From Lachnospiraceae bacterium UBA7110 (lineage in GTDB: Bacteria > Bacillota > Clostridia > Lachnospirales > Lachnospiraceae): DNA of 31,083 nt. Below are positions 6,361-15,191 of the stretch, one piece after another. The position numbers and the translations under genes are program-made. The notes beneath the pieces are model-generated. The model did not search any database, was not told the DNA's origin, and was given only the letters and a program-made list of their open reading frames with translations. The stretch is from assembly GCA_002492295.1 (NCBI GenBank), contig DKYC01000125.1, forward strand, positions 518-31,600, given 5' to 3'. How positions within the stretch are numbered: the stretch's first letter is position 1; every line of letters starts with the position of its first letter.

Positions 6361-8016
6361 ATGCAGTATGAATTTTTAAAGCAGTTTTCCAAAAGAATGA
6401 AGCATGTTGGGATGTATGCCCTGTTATTTCAGAACAGTATGGCAAAACAGACTTGGAAGCAGTATGGCTTTCTGAAAACAGACGAACAGATGAACATGAT
6501 TTTTGCGGTGATGCTATATATTATGGAGCAGTCGCTGCGGGAAGAGCGCTGTACAATGGACGATATCGGTGCGTATATTGACAATCTGAATGCAGGCTGT
6601 TTTCAGAAAAATTTATCTTATGACGACTGCAAAAAGCTGGGTGACTTCATTGTAAATATCGTCTTATCGAACGAAGGAAAGGCAATGTATTTTGAAGGCT
6701 ATGATTTCGAAGGCAGGGCTTACAGGAGCATGAATATCAGTTACATTGCAAATCGTGTCATTTATGTGGACGAGGGTGTGAAGAGGACATCTTACTATCT
6801 GACGGAGGATGGATATAATCTGATGCTTTCCACATTGGAAATTGAGAATAACATGAAGCTTACCATCCACGAGATGATTTTCAAGCTGCATTTGGAGAAG
6901 CAAAGCTATGACAAGGCCGTCGATGAGATTAAAAACGTCTTTAATTTTATGCGGATACAGCTGCAAAAAATTGAGGATGCAATGCTTCGCGTGCGGCGCA
7001 ATGCGTTAAGCTATTCTGTTGCCGATTACGAAGCGCTGATGCATGAAAATATGGAGACCATTGGCGATACTAAAGAAAAGTTTATAGGATACCGTGAAAT
7101 GGTAAAGCTTCGTGCATCGGAGCTTGAGCAGCAGAATATCAATGTGCGAAAGCTTGACGCTAAGGAAGAGGAAAACCTGGAAAACCTTCATATCATTGAA
7201 GGATATTTAAACAGGACCATTGACGAACATCAGAAGATTTTAAATTCTCATTTTGATTTAAAGCTGCTATATGACAAAGAGCTGCAGTCGCTTGCCCAAA
7301 TGTCTTTGATTCGGCGGTTTTCCATTCGGACACAGCTTTACGATAAAATTCTTGAAAGACCGCAGTATCTTGAGAATACGGATTTGTTTTTGAGACCATT
7401 ATTTCACCGGCAGATTTCCCCGATTTACAATCTGAATAAATGCATGGAGCTGCAGAGGCCGGTCAGGAAAAAAGCGCAGGAGGATACCGATGAGCTGCTG
7501 GACTTTGATGAGAGGCAGTGGCAGGATGAGCTGGAGCGCAAAAAGAAGGAACGGCTGAAAAAATACGAGGACAGTTTGGGATTTCTTATTGATTTGGCAT
7601 TGAAAAAGGGCAGCCTGTCGTTAAATGAATTAAAAGATTTTTTGGAGGGGGACGCGGCGGCGAAAAAGATTTGTATTCCGTCAATTGACGTATTCAAGGA
7701 GATTATGGTAGAGCTAATCAGAAACCGTGAGATTTCCGTGGAAATACTGCGAAAGGAAAAAAGTGAGTATATTACGGAGCAGGCGAATGATTTTCAACTC
7801 AATGACATGCTGCTTCGTTTGATAGAGAACGGTTCCGAAAACGATGGAAACAGAAGGAAGATTAAAAAAATCCATACGCAGCGGTCAGACGACGGAACAG
7901 TTGTGGAATTTACGGACGTAAAGGATGCATTTGGCGGGGAGAAGACCATTCGCTGTACGAATGTGATTATTTGGCTGGAAATGGAAAAGGAAATGGAGAA
8001 AAAGGATGGCATATGA
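6361..8016 (+). CDS. jetA: Wadjet kleisin-like subunit JetA
   Basis: The 551-residue protein sits between JetD and JetB in the operon and has the features of the JetA (DUF5716-type) kleisin. It has an N-terminal winged-helix-like region opening with QYEFLKQFSKRMKHVGMYAL, long amphipathic helices in the middle (about 170-320), a charged stretch near 375-400, and a C-terminal winged-helix-like region. Kleisins bridge the SMC heads of JetC and recruit the KITE subunit JetB, by analogy with MukF. Sequence motifs are weak in this family, so the name rests on overall pattern plus gene order. AGGAGC stands before the ATG. The 3' end overlaps jetB by 11 bases, suggesting translational coupling and fixed stoichiometry. 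Confidence 0.8.
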   Translation: MQYEFLKQFSKRMKHVGMYALLFQNSMAKQTWKQYGFLKTDEQMNMIFAVMLYIMEQSLREERCTMDDIGAYIDNLNAGCFQKNLSYDDCKKLGDFIVNIVLSNEGKAMYFEGYDFEGRAYRSMNISYIANRVIYVDEGVKRTSYYLTEDGYNLMLSTLEIENNMKLTIHEMIFKLHLEKQSYDKAVDEIKNVFNFMRIQLQKIEDAMLRVRRNALSYSVADYEALMHENMETIGDTKEKFIGYREMVKLRASELEQQNINVRKLDAKEEENLENLHIIEGYLNRTIDEHQKILNSHFDLKLLYDKELQSLAQMSLIRRFSIRTQLYDKILERPQYLENTDLFLRPLFHRQISPIYNLNKCMELQRPVRKKAQEDTDELLDFDERQWQDELERKKKERLKKYEDSLGFLIDLALKKGSLSLNELKDFLEGDAAAKKICIPSIDVFKEIMVELIRNREISVEILRKEKSEYITEQANDFQLNDMLLRLIENGSENDGNRRKIKKIHTQRSDDGTVVEFTDVKDAFGGEKTIRCTNVIIWLEMEKEMEKKDGI

Positions 8017-8740
8017 AATAGAAGAGATACGTCTTAGCCAGCAGATATTTTATTATCTTTTGGAGCATTTTGAACTGAGGGAGGATGAGGCGGCAGGATT
8101 ATACCGGGCGTATGTGGAGAATGAGCAGGTACAGTTTTTGGTGAAGAGCCAGGGGGATGAGGCACAGAGTAATATTGAACGGTATGGTGATGTGATTTAC
8201 CTGATTCCAAAGGAAGAGAATGTCTTTTTGGGATTTTCCAAGGCAAAGTTAAAGGAAATTTTATGCAAATCCGGTGGCACGGATAAGGACTTTTATCTGT
8301 CACAGTTTGTCATACTGACACTGCTGTCAGAATTTTATGACGGGCAGGGGGCGAGTGCGAAGTCGAGGGAGTATATCCGGGTCGGCGAGTTGCAAAACTG
8401 TGTGACGGACAGGCTGAAAACCGGTGTTGAGAATACGACTGCGCAGGAGGAGGAAAAGAACGGTTTGGCTTTTCGCAATATGCAGGAAGCATACGAGGCA
8501 TTAAAGTCTGATGAACGCGGTTCAAGGGCAAGAACAACGAAGGAAGGCTTTTTGCATCATATTTTTGTGTTTCTTGAAAACCAGGGGCTCATTGAGTATG
8601 TACAGGAGGATGAGATGATTAAGACAACAAAAAAACTGGATAACCTGATGGACTGGAATTTGCTCAACCAAAATAATTATCAGCGGATACAGAAGGTAAT
8701 TCAGGGGGAGGGAAACCGAATGGAGGCTGTAGATGAGTAA
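8006..8740 (+). CDS. jetB: Wadjet KITE-like subunit JetB
   Basis: The 244-residue acidic protein lies between jetA and jetC and overlaps both, by 11 and 8 bases. It begins with helical segments (EEIRLSQQIFYYLLEHFELR), has a VIYLIPKEENVFLGFSKAKL segment and ends with a winged-helix-like region (EGFLHHIFVFLENQGLIEYV). These features match the MukE-like JetB proteins (DUF4194/DUF6063 type) that bind the JetA kleisin. JetB has no enzymatic motif; its role is to build the SMC complex. The call depends strongly on context. Confidence 0.8.
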   Translation: MAYEIEEIRLSQQIFYYLLEHFELREDEAAGLYRAYVENEQVQFLVKSQGDEAQSNIERYGDVIYLIPKEENVFLGFSKAKLKEILCKSGGTDKDFYLSQFVILTLLSEFYDGQGASAKSREYIRVGELQNCVTDRLKTGVENTTAQEEEKNGLAFRNMQEAYEALKSDERGSRARTTKEGFLHHIFVFLENQGLIEYVQEDEMIKTTKKLDNLMDWNLLNQNNYQRIQKVIQGEGNRMEAVDE

Positions 8741-11700
8741 AATAAACGCAGTAAGATTTATCAATCTGAATTACAACAATAATGCAATCCGTATCAGTGA
8801 TGATACTTTCCAAATGCAGGGCAGAAGCACATTGATGTCGCTGCAAAACGGAGGCGGGAAATCCGTTTTGGTGCAGATGATGACCGCCCTGTTTGTGCAT
8901 AAGCGCTACAGGGACGCAAAGGACAGACCTTTTGAAAGCTATTTTACGACGAACAAACCGACTTTTATCATGGTGGAGTGGAGGCTTGACCGTGGGGCAG
9001 GGTATTGTCTGACCGGAATGATGGTACGAAAAAGCCAGCTGGTCGACGACGATGAGGACAATCGTCTTGAGATGATTAACTTCATATGTGAGTATGCAAA
9101 AAGATGTGGGCAGGATATTTATCATATGCCGGTGGTTGAAAAAAACAACAGAGAGATTGTGCTGAAAAATTACCGTGACTGCAGGCAGCTTTTTGAAAAC
9201 TATAAAAAAGACCATACGTTGAAATTTAACTATTATGATATGAACAACTCCGCTCAGTCAAAGCAGTATTTTGACAAGCTTGCCGAGTATCAGATTTATT
9301 ATAAAGAGTGGGAAAACATTATCAAAAAAGTCAATTTAAAAGAGTCCGGTCTCTCAGAGCTGTTTTCTGACTGCAGGGATGAGAAAGGACTGATTGAAAA
9401 GTGGTTTTTGGAGGCAGTGGAGAGTAAGCTGAACAAAGAAAAGGACCGCATGAAGGAATTTCAGAATATCATTGAAAAATATGTCCTTTCCTATAAGGTG
9501 AACAAGTCAAAGATTGAGCGCAGGAATACAATTCGCCAGTTTAAAGAAGATGCGGGGCAAATCGCCGCGCTGGCTGGGGAATACAAACTTGTGACGGACA
9601 AGGTTGAAGAACAGGAAAACAGCATTGCAGGATTCAGGGATTTACTGATGCAGATGGAGTCGGAACAGAACAGGGAACAAAACCGGCTTCTTGAGGATAA
9701 GGAGAAATGCAGGCAGGAGCTTGCACGTATTGAGTACGAAAAATTTTCTTACGAAATCCTAAAGGATACGGAACAGTTGCGCTTTCACGTGGGGAACCGC
9801 GATATGATTGGAATGGAGCGGGATGCCCTGGAGGGGGAAATTGCACAGATTGAAGAGCTGCTTCATAAGCTGGAGCTCGCTAAAAAGAAGGAGCAGGTAG
9901 AGGATGTCAGGCAGGATGAGAGTCTGCTCCGGCAACGTCTTAAGGTATTGCATGAGGACGAGAACAAGCTGGAGCCTGAGCGCAGGGCGCTTGGGAAAGC
10001 GCTTGGCATTTACTATGAAACGCTTGCAGGGGATACGGCAGAGAAACTTACGCAAAATGAAACAGCGTCTGATGATGAGCGCCGGAAGCTGCATGACATG
10101 GAGGACAAACTGTGTTCGCTTGACGAAGCGGTTATCAAAGCCATAACGGACATTAGTACCTATAAGGAGCGGCTGCAGGGATTTAACCGCATTGAGGACA
10201 ATTTTAATGACAGCTTTCAGGAAGCGTTCGTCAGGAATATTGTCGGCGAGTATGAGCCGGGATTTTTGGATATCAAAAAGGAACAGTACCAAAGGGAACT
10301 TGAAGGGAATACAAGAAATATTACCGCGCATAAAAAACTGCTTGAGGAGTTTGGCGAACAGCAAAAATCACTGCTTCGAGATATCGAGGACAGGCAGCAG
10401 GAGCAGCTGCGTCAGGAATATGTGCTTAAGAATCTTAATCGGGAAAAAGAGGATTATGGGAAAGAATTATCCGAACGGCTTGTCATTATGCGCTATTTTG
10501 GCATTGATTTGAAAGACCAGTGGAATATGGACAGGATTCTTTTGGCGGCAGACAGGAAGCTTATGGAATGTGAGCAGCGCAGGCGGATATTGGAAAAGGA
10601 AGAAGATGAACTGCAGGATGCATTTACGCGCCTAACACAGGGAAAGGTGCTTGAGCTTCCAAAGGAGACGGAGGCGCTGTTTGACAATCTGAATATTAAT
10701 ATTGTATATGGTATGGACTGGCTGAAGAAAAACGGTTATACAAGCAAAAAAAATGAGGAACTTGTGCGTAGGCAGCCCTTTCTTCCGTATTCCCTTATAA
10801 TGTCAAAACATGATATGAAAATACTATCCGGACATGACAGGGAGATTTATACCTCATTTCCAATCCCGATTATACTGCGCGAGCAGCTGGAGGAGACCGT
10901 GTCGGAAAATGAGGGTGGACTTTTGCAGATGCCGGGAGTCAGTTTCTTTTTATGGTTTAACGAAAAACTGCTTGACGAGGAAATGCTGCGTCTGCTGGTT
11001 ACGGAGAAAGAACGTGAAATTCAGGAAAAAAAGGAGCAGACAGAAAGACGAAAAAGGGAGTATGAAGAATATTTTGAGAAAAGGGAGCGGTTGAAAAACC
11101 AAAAGCTTACGAAAGAAGCCTACGATCGAAATATGACACAGATGTCAGAAATGAAGGCGCAGGCACAGGAAACATTCAAGGCGCTACAGGTTCTGAGAAA
11201 TGATGAACAAAAAAAGGAGGAGCAGATTCATAAGCTTGTAGCGGAGCTTGCAAAGGAGCAGCAGATGCTGGAACGGATGCAGAAACGGGAAAAAGAGTTT
11301 GCACGCTTCTGTAAGGAGTACGAAGCCTATATGGAGTGCATGGCAAATATGAACCGCGCACAGAAAGAGCAGGAACGGTATGAACAGAACAGGAAGCTTG
11401 TCAGGGAAGCGATAGAAACAGGCAGAGAACATTTGAAGACCATTGAGGGTGCACATATAGAGCTTGAAAGGCAGGCACTGGAATACCAAAATAAATATCG
11501 TATTTATGAGACATACCGTTTTGCAGCGGATGCAGGGGAAGTTCCGGTTTTGGGGAACATACGGGAGCAGGAAGCAAGATACGAGGCAATTACCGCTAAA
11601 ATGTCCATACAGGTACAGGATTTGGAAAAGCAGTTACAAAAGACATCCGCAAATCGGAATAAGCTGCAAAATGAATTTGAAAAGCTGTCTAAAAAATACG

Positions 11701-13142
11701 GGATTGATGAAACGGATTGGGCGGGGGCAGTGTACAGTGAACAGGAGGAAACGCATCAGGAGACGCTGCTTGCCGGTAAGCGCGGGAAAATGAAAATAAA
11801 GGACAGGCAGTGGAATGATGAGGATAAAGAGGTTGCTGTCTGTCAAAGCCGCATACACACAAAGAAGAAGGACATGCTCGAAAAATGCGGCATGGAGGAG
11901 CCGTTGCCGAAAGAAGAAATTACGACGACAGAGTTTGATGCGGCTGTGAACCAAATCCGTTTCCAAATAAAAAATTTGGATACAGATTTAAAAAAGGTAG
12001 AGCAGAAGCTAAGAGGACTGGGGGAAAACTTGAGTACGCTTGCGGAATATGAGGATTTTCAGTGCAGCCATGAACCGCAGTGGGAAACGGATATTATGCT
12101 GCTTGACGTGAAGGCGCTTCGTGATTTTCAGGGAAGGCTGCTTCGTGATTATAGGGCTTTTAAGGAGGGGCGCGAGCATAAAAAGGGCAGGCTGATGGCA
12201 TATCTTTATAAAATGCTCCAAAAAGAGGGTTATCAGGAGGACTATTATAAAAAACCCCTTGAATCCATGCTTTCCCTGACGGATCATGCATCGTTCGTAC
12301 TGGCGCAGCTTGATACGACCCTGCAGTCTTATGACAGTCAGATGGAAAAGCTTGCGGTTGACATTTCGCTTGTGGAGAAAGAAAAAGGCAGGATTACGGA
12401 GCTTTTGAGTGAGTACTGCCAGGATGTGAATGCCAATTTAGGGCAGATTGACAGTAATTCGACGATAACTGTCCGTGGAAAGGCAGTTAAAATGTTAAAA
12501 CTGCAGATTCCGGATTGGGCGCAGCAGGAAGGGATGTATCATTTGAAGCTTAGCGGTTTTCTTGATGAGCTGACCGCAAAAGGCGTGGAAATCCTTGAAA
12601 AAAATGAGAACCCGCAGGAATATTTTGGTACAAGGATTACAACGAAAAATCTTTATGACAGCATTGTCGGCATCGGAAATGTTCAGATAAAACTATACAA
12701 GATTGAGGCACAACGGGAATATCCCATCACATGGGCGCAGGCAGCCAGAAATTCCGGCGGTGAAGGTTTCCTGACAGCATTTGTCATTCTTGTAAGCCTG
12801 CTGTATTATATGCGCCGTGACGAGACGGATCTTTTTGCTGACAGAAATGAGGGAAAGGTGCTTGTCATGGATAATCCTTTTGCGCAGACGAACGCGGAAC
12901 ATCTGCTGAAGCCATTAATGGACATGGCAGACAAAATGAATACACAGTTAATCTGTTTTTCCGGATTAGGCGGTGATTCGATTTATGGACGGTTTGACAA
13001 TATTTATGTCCTGAATCTTGTTGCTTCCAATCTGCGCGGCGGCATGCAGTACTTAAGGGGAGAACATCGGCGGGGAACAGAGGAGGAAACGCTGGTAAGC
13101 TCCCAGATTGAGGTGATTGGACAACAGAGTCTGCTGTTTTGA
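8733..13142 (+). CDS. jetC: Wadjet SMC ATPase JetC (MukB/SbcC-like)
   Basis: The 1469-residue protein is an SMC-type ATPase. Residues 1-50 hold a Walker A of the JetC form (SLQNGGGKSVLVQ, Lys43-Ser44). Two long coiled-coil arms (about 230-640 and 760-1200) flank a hinge-like region near 640-760. The ABC signature is NSGGEGF (Ser1341-Glu1344) and Walker B is KVLVMDNPFAQTN (Asp1380). The residue after the Walker B aspartate is Asn1381, where most SMC proteins have glutamate; DNPF is how I recall many JetC proteins, so this may be normal for the type. JetC dimers extrude DNA loops and let JetD recognise small circles. GGAGG precedes the ATG. Confidence 0.88.
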   Translation: MSKINAVRFINLNYNNNAIRISDDTFQMQGRSTLMSLQNGGGKSVLVQMMTALFVHKRYRDAKDRPFESYFTTNKPTFIMVEWRLDRGAGYCLTGMMVRKSQLVDDDEDNRLEMINFICEYAKRCGQDIYHMPVVEKNNREIVLKNYRDCRQLFENYKKDHTLKFNYYDMNNSAQSKQYFDKLAEYQIYYKEWENIIKKVNLKESGLSELFSDCRDEKGLIEKWFLEAVESKLNKEKDRMKEFQNIIEKYVLSYKVNKSKIERRNTIRQFKEDAGQIAALAGEYKLVTDKVEEQENSIAGFRDLLMQMESEQNREQNRLLEDKEKCRQELARIEYEKFSYEILKDTEQLRFHVGNRDMIGMERDALEGEIAQIEELLHKLELAKKKEQVEDVRQDESLLRQRLKVLHEDENKLEPERRALGKALGIYYETLAGDTAEKLTQNETASDDERRKLHDMEDKLCSLDEAVIKAITDISTYKERLQGFNRIEDNFNDSFQEAFVRNIVGEYEPGFLDIKKEQYQRELEGNTRNITAHKKLLEEFGEQQKSLLRDIEDRQQEQLRQEYVLKNLNREKEDYGKELSERLVIMRYFGIDLKDQWNMDRILLAADRKLMECEQRRRILEKEEDELQDAFTRLTQGKVLELPKETEALFDNLNINIVYGMDWLKKNGYTSKKNEELVRRQPFLPYSLIMSKHDMKILSGHDREIYTSFPIPIILREQLEETVSENEGGLLQMPGVSFFLWFNEKLLDEEMLRLLVTEKEREIQEKKEQTERRKREYEEYFEKRERLKNQKLTKEAYDRNMTQMSEMKAQAQETFKALQVLRNDEQKKEEQIHKLVAELAKEQQMLERMQKREKEFARFCKEYEAYMECMANMNRAQKEQERYEQNRKLVREAIETGREHLKTIEGAHIELERQALEYQNKYRIYETYRFAADAGEVPVLGNIREQEARYEAITAKMSIQVQDLEKQLQKTSANRNKLQNEFEKLSKKYGIDETDWAGAVYSEQEETHQETLLAGKRGKMKIKDRQWNDEDKEVAVCQSRIHTKKKDMLEKCGMEEPLPKEEITTTEFDAAVNQIRFQIKNLDTDLKKVEQKLRGLGENLSTLAEYEDFQCSHEPQWETDIMLLDVKALRDFQGRLLRDYRAFKEGREHKKGRLMAYLYKMLQKEGYQEDYYKKPLESMLSLTDHASFVLAQLDTTLQSYDSQMEKLAVDISLVEKEKGRITELLSEYCQDVNANLGQIDSNSTITVRGKAVKMLKLQIPDWAQQEGMYHLKLSGFLDELTAKGVEILEKNENPQEYFGTRITTKNLYDSIVGIGNVQIKLYKIEAQREYPITWAQAARNSGGEGFLTAFVILVSLLYYMRRDETDLFADRNEGKVLVMDNPFAQTNAEHLLKPLMDMADKMNTQLICFSGLGGDSIYGRFDNIYVLNLVASNLRGGMQYLRGEHRRGTEEETLVSSQIEVIGQQSLLF

Positions 13143-13158
13143 AAGGGATTGACGCGTA

Positions 13159-13190
13159 CGCCCAGGGTTGAAATCTCCCTGGGCGATTTT
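13159..13190 (+). terminator. Terminator of the Wadjet operon
   Basis: A perfect 9-base stem (CGCCCAGGG at 13159-13167 with CCCTGGGCG at 13177-13185) with a 9-base loop is followed by ATTTTAATT. It lies between the convergent jetC and pyrI genes. The minus-strand side lacks a T-run, so it is probably efficient only for jetC. Confidence 0.8.
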
Positions 13191-13192
13191 AA

Positions 13193-13645
13193 TTAAAAGG
13201 AAAGCTTCGAATCCTTATCACGGCTTCCATATTTTTCCTCACAATATTTACAGCGGTATATTTCCTTTTTCTCGTCCGTCAGGATAAAGATGTGAGGAAG
13301 CTCCTGTTCAATGGATGTAATACAGCGGGGGTTTCTGCATTTGATGACGTTTTTGATTTCCTTTGGAAGCGTGAGCGGCAGCTTTTCGACAATTTCCCGG
13401 TTTTTGATGACATTGACGGTAATATTATGGTCAATAAACCCGATAATGTCCAAATTTAAGGTATTGATATCGCATTCCACCTTCAAAATATCCTTTTTTC
13501 CCATTTTGTTGCTTCGCGCATTTTTAATGATGGCAACGGTGCAGTCAAGCTTGTCCAATCCCAAATGCTTATAGATACTAAGACTTTTTCCGGCTTTGAT
13601 ATGGTCAAGCACAAAGCCTTCTTCAATTTGTCCTACATTTAACAT
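13193..13645 (-). CDS. pyrI: Aspartate carbamoyltransferase regulatory chain PyrI
   Basis: The 150-residue protein is the regulatory subunit of aspartate transcarbamoylase. The nucleotide-binding domain comes first (GFVLDHIKAGKSLSIYKHLG, then NVIKNREIVEKLPLTLP). The zinc domain follows with four cysteines in CRNPRC and CKYC. In the family, CTP or ATP bound here tunes PyrB. The ATG at 13645 is chosen over an in-frame TTG at 13654 because the AGGAGG at 13656-13661 is 10 bases from the ATG but only 1 base from the TTG. pyrI is 26 bases behind pyrB and is co-transcribed with it. Confidence 0.95.
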   Translation of the reverse strand: MLNVGQIEEGFVLDHIKAGKSLSIYKHLGLDKLDCTVAIIKNARSNKMGKKDILKVECDINTLNLDIIGFIDHNITVNVIKNREIVEKLPLTLPKEIKNVIKCRNPRCITSIEQELPHIFILTDEKKEIYRCKYCEEKYGSRDKDSKLSF

Positions 13646-13671
13646 GATTTCCAATCCTCCTATCTGTGAAA

Positions 13672-14589
13672 CTATGCCACGGTGATTTCAAGCAACGTCA
13701 GCAAAAGCGCCATCCGCACATAAACGCCGTATTGTACCTGGCGAAAATAAACGGCTCTTGGGTCACTGTCAACCTCAACGGAGATTTCGTTGACGCGGGG
13801 AAGCGGGTGGAGCACAATCATATCTTTTTTTGCAAGCTCCATCTTTTCCATGTCAAGAATATAGTAATCCTTTAACCGTACATAATCTTCCTCATTAAAG
13901 AACCGCTCCTTCTGTACGCGCGTCATATACAGGATGTCAAGTTCCGGCATGACGTCCTCAAGCTTGCGCACTTCCCTGAACGGAATCCTGTTTTCGCGCA
14001 GCATTTCTATAATATAATCAGGAATGGTCAGTTCTTCGGGTGAAATAAAAACGAAATTGATATTTTCATAGCGCACAAGTGCGTTGATAAGAGAATGGAC
14101 GGTGCGGCCAAACTTTAAGTCGCCGCAAAGACCTATCGTGAAATTGTCAAGCCTGCCTTTAATGGCGCGGATTGTGAGAAGATCGGTAAGCGTCTGGGTA
14201 GGGTGCTGGTGTCCGCCGTCGCCTGCATTGATAACGGGAATGGCAGAATGCGTCGCGGCAACCATCGGAGCGCCTTCCTTTGGGTGACGCATCGCGCAGA
14301 TGTCCGCAAAGCAGGAAATCACGCGGATGGTATCGGAAACGCTCTCGCCCTTTGCGGCAGAGGAGCTTCCGGCATCGGAAAAACCAATTACACTTCCGCC
14401 AAGATTTAGCATTGCCGTTTCAAAGCTTAAACGGGTGCGGGTGCTTGGCTCGTAAAAACAGGTGGCGAGTTTTTTTCCTTCACAGCAATGGGAATATTTT
14501 TCGGGATTTTTCTCAATGTCCTCCGCTAGTTCAAACAGTCTGTCAAGTTCCTCCACTGAGAAATCCAAGGGTCGCATTAAATGTCTCAT
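13672..14589 (-). CDS. pyrB: Aspartate carbamoyltransferase catalytic chain PyrB
   Basis: The enzyme condenses carbamoyl phosphate and L-aspartate to carbamoyl aspartate, the first committed step of pyrimidine synthesis. Visible motifs are the carbamoyl-phosphate loop FYEPSTRTRLSFE, the SAAKGES loop, GDGGHQHPTQTLTDL, and HPLPRVNEI near the end. The ATG at 14589 gives 305 residues (MRHLMRPLDFS), the usual length. GGAGG lies 5 bases upstream, whereas the longer TTG start would overlap that site. No attenuator or PyrR-type hairpin is visible in the short (about 35 base) leader, so regulation may be allosteric or through a DNA-binding factor. Confidence 0.96.
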   Translation of the reverse strand: MRHLMRPLDFSVEELDRLFELAEDIEKNPEKYSHCCEGKKLATCFYEPSTRTRLSFETAMLNLGGSVIGFSDAGSSSAAKGESVSDTIRVISCFADICAMRHPKEGAPMVAATHSAIPVINAGDGGHQHPTQTLTDLLTIRAIKGRLDNFTIGLCGDLKFGRTVHSLINALVRYENINFVFISPEELTIPDYIIEMLRENRIPFREVRKLEDVMPELDILYMTRVQKERFFNEEDYVRLKDYYILDMEKMELAKKDMIVLHPLPRVNEISVEVDSDPRAVYFRQVQYGVYVRMALLLTLLEITVA

Positions 14590-14630
14590 AGAATCCTCCA
14601 AGTTTGTATTTCATATTAGATACCTTTGAT

Positions 14631-14659
14631 ATCATAGCAGATTGAAATATCGGATTCAA
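14631..14659 (-). promoter_or_regulatory. pyrBI promoter
   Basis: On the minus strand, TTGAAT (14659-14654), a 17-base spacer and TATGAT (14636-14631) stand about 40 bases before the pyrB ATG. Confidence 0.6.
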
Positions 14660-14695
14660 GATTTATTTCCTGCGAATCGAAAAAAGTTAAAAAAA

Positions 14696-14724
14696 TTGAG
14701 GAAATTTTGCAATTTATATACAAT
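14696..14724 (+). promoter_or_regulatory. Candidate promoter of the PH-domain protein and carboxypeptidase genes
   Basis: TTGAGG (14696-14701), 17 bases and TACAAT (14719-14724) point toward the gene at 14820. A second possible -10, TATTAT at 14742-14747, lacks a good -35. The leader is about 90 bases and has only a weak GTTTC/GAAAC hairpin at 14757-14775. Confidence 0.45.
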
Positions 14725-14819
14725 ATTTGTGAATTTTATGATATTATGTAAATAGCGTTTCATTTTTGGCGAAACAACGTGGCAAAACAGGGGATGGATT
14801 TAGAAGGAGGAACTAAATT

Positions 14820-15191
14820 ATGGAATTTCAGGAGAGAAAACGCTGGGTGTTTTTCGGACTGCCGTTTACGTTTACGGTATATACGGTGAAAGAGGATGTG
14901 ATTACGGTAAACACAGGTTTTCTGAATAAAGAGGAAAACGACTGCTATATGTACAAGGTACAGGATGTGACCTTAAAGACCTCATTGTTTGAGCGGATAT
15001 TCGGGTTAGGGACAATTGTGTGCTATACAGGCGATACGACGAGTCCGCAGTTGGTTTTAGAGCATATTAAAAATGCGAAAAGCATTAAGGAATTTATACT
15101 GGAGCAGTCGGAGATTGCAAGAAGAAAGCGCCGCACAATGAATACACTCGATATCGGAGCAGGTGAGTATGACGACATTGACGGTGAATGA
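14820..15191 (+). CDS. Small PH-domain-like protein (bPH2 type)
   Basis: The 123-residue protein starts 7 bases after a strong GGAGG and reads as one beta-barrel domain. The segments FTFTVYTVKEDVITVNTGFL, YMYKVQDVTLKTSLFERIFG and GTIVCYTGDTTSPQLVLEHI follow the pattern of bacterial PH-like (DUF304/bPH2) domains, which have Y-x-I-t-x-x-R/N-x-x-x-G and D-V-x-x-S-L-x-x-R-x-x-G-x-G motifs. Residues 100-110 are strongly basic (RRKRR). No membrane helix is present, unlike many family members. The molecular role is unknown. The stop overlaps the start of the carboxypeptidase gene, so the two are translationally coupled. Confidence 0.7.
   Translation: MEFQERKRWVFFGLPFTFTVYTVKEDVITVNTGFLNKEENDCYMYKVQDVTLKTSLFERIFGLGTIVCYTGDTTSPQLVLEHIKNAKSIKEFILEQSEIARRKRRTMNTLDIGAGEYDDIDGE

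Noticed and set aside
10192..10512. Overlapping plus-strand frames inside jetC
   Set aside because: They are out-of-frame shadows of the coiled-coil arms with no ribosome binding site or recognisable domain.
13645..13654. Longer PyrI starting at a TTG at 13654
   Set aside because: The TTG is one base from the AGGAGG; the ATG at 13645 is correctly spaced and gives the usual N-terminus. The same reasoning removes the TTG 14601 start of PyrB.
14757..14775. GTTTC/GAAAC hairpin in the leader of the PH-domain gene as a riboswitch
   Set aside because: The stem is only five bases and there are no conserved riboswitch elements or terminator after it.
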